A DNA stretch of 64,000 nt from Anas platyrhynchos (lineage: Eukaryota; Chordata; Aves; Anseriformes; Anatidae), in NCBI RefSeq assembly GCF_047663525.1, contig NC_092589.1, forward strand, positions 78,294,501 to 78,358,500. The letters run 5' to 3'. Shown here piece by piece: positions 60,001 to 64,000 of the stretch. Numbering within the stretch: position 1 is the first letter of the stretch; each line of letters starts with the position of its first letter. The translations under genes were made by a program, and so were the position numbers. Below the pieces are notes generated by a model. The model was not told the DNA's origin. It did no database searches and was given only the letters and a program-made list of their open reading frames with translations.

Positions 60001-63000
60001 TGTAGAGGTGCAGCTTTGTGGAAGATGAGAGAGCTGCACCTGCTTACGGGAGAAATAGATTTGGACTAAAAGACACAAAAGAGCAAATTGTAGAGAAACA
60101 GAAATCTACAGACAGAATTATAGATATTGCTGAATCCCCAGTGTATTTTTAAACTTCATTTTAAAGGGAAAACAATGGAAAAAAGCCTCAAAGGCACATA
60201 TTTAAGTGTTAGTTTCACAGTAATACCTCCTCAGAGATCTGACTTTATCACTACTGAAAGGAGAAAGCAGAAAATGGAATTGTTTTTGTTGTTCTATCAT
60301 GTTTGTGACATGACGAAAATGTGGAGTTCTTCTGCCTTTTGCTTTTCACCTTGTTGAACTGCTGTCAGACTTCTGTAAATCGTTTGCACCATAAACAAGG
60401 TTTGTAAGTGAAAGGGCAAGTGCTGAGAAAAGCCAAAGGCAGAGATTTTGTATTGAATCTTTTCTTACAGAGATAACTAGCTTCAGAGTGGACTGGCTTC
60501 ACCTAGATCCAGGAAGCAAAGCCAAGTTTCACTGAAGACCACAGCATAATGAAGCTGAAACAGCAGTAAATGGACGAAGAATGAATGTGTTGGTTTGAAT
60601 TTTACAAAAACAAACAAACAAACAAGTATGATAATTGTGACTGAAGGGACTGGGCTTTAAGCAGAAGCTACTGCCTTGTTTCTCTGTGGCATTTCACAGA
60701 TGTGTGACAGACAAGCTCTCAGAAAGACAGACATCGCTTGTACAGGAATACTGCCTGGAAACTGCCTGCTGCTGCTGAGATCCATGGCTGTCACTAATCC
60801 CCACATAAACTCGGCAAGGCTGTTTGCCCCCCCCACACCAGTAATGGGATATCAAAATAGGGAGAAAAGAGAAAGTGTTTTGCTTGCATACGTGACTATT
60901 ACTGTGTCAGTACCCAGAGCAGCAGGCAGCTCTGCTCTTTTAGCAGAGAGCCAGTAGAAAAAAAAGGCATCAGCACGATTTAAAGCATGGCAATGACAGG
61001 CTGGGATAACCTGGTACCTGTGGTGAGCCACACTTGAACCAGTGAAAAGTGAGGGGTACAGCGAAGGAACCTGCTCCTGCTGTATCTTGCTGGGTAGTGC
61101 TGAGCAGCAAAGGAAGACCTGGGAGGTGGGACCACACAAACAAATACTTCTTTAGCTCCCTAGAGATTGTATAACTTCAGGTACACCTGGTTTGTACTTC
61201 ATTTTGCAAATAGGATACACCTGAAAGATGGAGTATTTAAGGAGCCTGTGATCCATTATTCATAAACCCAAACCCACTTGTGCTGGAGTCTGGTAAGTCC
61301 AAGCAGCCTGGTGTGTTTCATGCAAATGCCTGTAGACTTAGGCCAGCTTGTGACTACAAGCAAGGTGATTGGTATCTTCATCTCTTCATGGTGCAGCAGC
61401 AATGACTGCCTTTCTGTCTTTCACCCATAGCTCTGTTTTGGTGGTTACACCTGGGACTTCTTAGAAAGTCATGTGGCACAGTACCAATTGGTTTTCTTTA
61501 AACCTTGTATTTGTTTCATGTTTTACTATTCTTTTGCTATTGCTTCTGTGTGTCTATGTGAGTTATGCAACTGTGGTTTTAATACAACAATGAACTTCAG
61601 AGAACGTTACAGACTTCCAAAATGTAAAATAGACAACAAAAAGCACAGAACCATATCTTAGGAACTAATAGAAAGGATGTAAAGCCTGTAGGTTGTATAA
61701 ACCCTCACCAAACTTGCTCTGGTGCCTCACATGTTTTTGACTGCCCCTGATTTGCAACTAGTGAGAAATATGGAGCCCTGCCCACAGAGGATGAACACAG
61801 GGTCATCCAAAGCAGGTGTTGCTGTAATTATGGTGGGCCAAAAAACAGGGAATGCTCAGGAGCTGTTAGATCTCATGTTTCATATGTGATTGTGGTGCAG
61901 GGCTAGGAAGAAAAAAAAAAAAAAGCAATAGAAAAGAGGGCTGCATGATTCCTTACCTTCTAGAAAGTTTGGAAACTTCTTGGGGAAGACTCTACTATAC
62001 ATGTATTAACTAATAAATGCTATCATATTTTATAAAAACATTATATTTTGAATTAACCCAACTAAAGACATTATTTTGCCATGTAGCACAGCAGGCATTA
62101 GAAAAATTGGTAGGACTGAACCTCTAAGTTTTCATTCTAGCATCCAACGAAGTGGTTAAGCAATATCTGAGCTACTGACTTTTGTGCCCAGGGATGAAGA
62201 AGAGATGCATTTAAAAAACATTGGGAGAAATATTTCATGAGTTTAACCCTCCAGAAAGGGGAGGTATATATTGATCAGCTTTGTTTGGTGAAGCTGGTCA
62301 GAAGGTCACACAACTACAGGACATGCAGGTTATAGAAAAAAAGGTTTCTTGGGAGCTGTTTGGAAACACGAGTGGAAGACTGACTGAGCATCTCTATTCC
62401 CCCCACAGCCAGCTGGGCACTATGGTCTGGAGGAGGAGGTGGTGTGCAGGAGCAGTGAGGACCAAAAGAACTTGGTTTGCAGCAGAATGTCTCTTCAAGC
62501 CAGTGGACAAGTTGAGGAGGAATTAAACCAGAAAAAGAGGAGAGAGGGATTCTAAAGATCTGATTTCTTCAGATGCATACATTTCTGCATCAGTAAAGAC
62601 GAGAGTGATTTTTGGATCTTCTGATTATTTCATCACAGTTGAATCTCTAAGTGACATGGATTCCTCTCTGGAGCTGTCTGCTTCTTGCCATGCACTGAGT
62701 ATGCTTAGACAATTAAAGTTTGGCAAAAGGAACTTCTCCTTCAATATTCCTAATTTTTCCCTCAGAGTAACAAGCCTACAGTTTTCCTAAGTGAAACTGT
62801 CAGTCTGAATCTTGTCCCCAATGTGTTTCTTAATTACACCATAGCTGTTAAGCTGTAGTGATGTTCCTTGCGGAATGGTCTGAAATTAAAGCTAAGAATA
62901 AACTCAGATAGCTTGCTGAAGCAAAGCCTAAGTATTACTTTTTAAGGCAAAAAAAAAAAACAAAAACAACACAACCCCATTTTTTCCTGAGGCTCTAATT

Positions 63001-64000
63001 GCTTATGAAGACTGCAATGTAATGATGATGAGACAAAAACAATTTAACTTCTGACCCTGTAAATGCATATTATGATTGGCAATAATTATTTTTGGATGCC
63101 ATGTGGCTTGAGGATGCTCTGGTGCAGTGCACTGATGTCCACTTTGTTCACACAGGTACCTGAAGTGCTGTTACATCTTGTTTCCAGAAGCCAGAACTTG
63201 CTGCAAGGGGAGAGTTCAGCTCAAGCCCAGGGTCAATTCTGCAGCCACTGGTAATGCTGAGAAAAGGCTGGTGGGAGATTAGGCAGAAATGCACATTCAA
63301 TAAAGTCAAAAGGATTTTGTCTCCCTAAAGGTTTGGAAGCAATGAGTTTGTAGATAACTTGATGCCTGTTTGCCCTATGGACATCACTCTTTAACTTCCA
63401 CTGAGGCAGAGCATGCTGTTATCCTGTAGACACCCAGTGAAGCAGACAAGAAGGATTTTTTCAGTTTTTCTGGCCAGATCTGTAGTATTATTTTTTTTTT
63501 TTAGGACAGATCTTCTATGAAAATCATATCAAGTTCAAGGTTATATTTAATGGTGGCTTTACAGTTTGCCAGCTACTAATGGTATTTCTTTGGATGCCTC
63601 CAAAACTATCTTAAACCATTATTTTCAGCCATTCCTTTAATTGTCTGTCTAAAAGATCATGGCTTTGAAGACAAAATCCCACAGCTTTACGTCTTCTTGA
63701 TCTTTCTTTAACTCTACTTGACATTTGGATTTTTCTGTCTCAACCTTATGCAACTGAATTACCTGCAATTTCTTTTAAAATCAATACCTTTGATAACTTT
63801 CTATATGGCTTAGAACTCAGAAATAAATTGATTACATAGCATTTTAAAGCCAAATTAAAGCTAAAGATTAAAATAAAAGTTAGAATAATTAATAACAGAA
63901 TAATTCCTAAAATGTATTTCCTTGCCTAGCCTTGCTTTCTTCTCCTGTTTCTCCCTCTCCAGACAAGACATACCAAACTAGTTTTTTCAACAAAATGATA

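Larger units (their letters stand above)
53540..64000. other. Gene desert to the window end
   Basis: No gene is seen. The block includes octamers at 55,062-55,069, 55,217-55,224, 58,166-58,173 and 61,320-61,327, poly-T at 57,047-57,070, and a T-rich tract at about 54,457-54,480. Short open frames carry no recognisable domain. Confidence 0.5.

Noticed and set aside
1..64000. tRNA, rRNA, CRISPR arrays, bacterial operons or a novel multi-gene system
   Set aside because: I found no cloverleaf-like tRNA, no rRNA and no spaced direct-repeat array. The window is vertebrate gene desert with a single gene.

Overview
This window looks like vertebrate genomic DNA, most likely avian and possibly another sauropsid. 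It contains one protein-coding gene that I can recognise: the intronless class III POU transcription factor gene POU3F2 (Brn-2). It lies on the minus strand, with its coding region at 5233-6624. The bird/sauropsid call rests on three things. The interspersed-repeat load is low. The few readable retroelement copies resemble truncated CR1-type LINE 3' ends (16.6, 29.9 and 48.9 kb), plus one decayed L2-type reverse transcriptase fossil (52.8-53.2 kb). I saw no mammalian Alu- or L1-like sequence. The species cannot be set from this evidence.

Layout. Positions 1-12,100 are an unusually GC- and CpG-rich domain centred on POU3F2. Because the gene runs right to left, about 1.9-5.2 kb is the probable 3' UTR, which carries several simple repeats and two candidate poly(A) signals. 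The probable promoter lies at about 6.65-7.1 kb, with two inverted CCAAT boxes and a GC-box array. Sequence from 7.1 to 12.1 kb is upstream flank, where CpG-rich blocks alternate with AT-rich, complex, conserved-looking segments and long poly-T runs. From about 12.1 kb to the end I see a gene desert of ordinary base composition with no convincing exon. This fits the known setting of POU3F2 in vertebrates, an isolated developmental regulator flanked by large non-coding territory. The desert holds candidate regulatory elements, a perfect 261-bp TTCCC pentanucleotide array at 15.4 kb, other microsatellites, and a few old transposon fragments.

How the parts may work together. POU3F2 encodes a neural transcription factor that binds octamer-type sites. 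The canonical octamer (ATGCAAAT or its complement) occurs at least twelve times in the window by eye, always outside the gene, against roughly three to four expected from base composition. That suggests, but does not show, auto- or cross-regulation by POU factors through the upstream desert. All conserved-element calls are judged from sequence texture only (complexity, homeodomain, SOX and POU motifs) and need an alignment.
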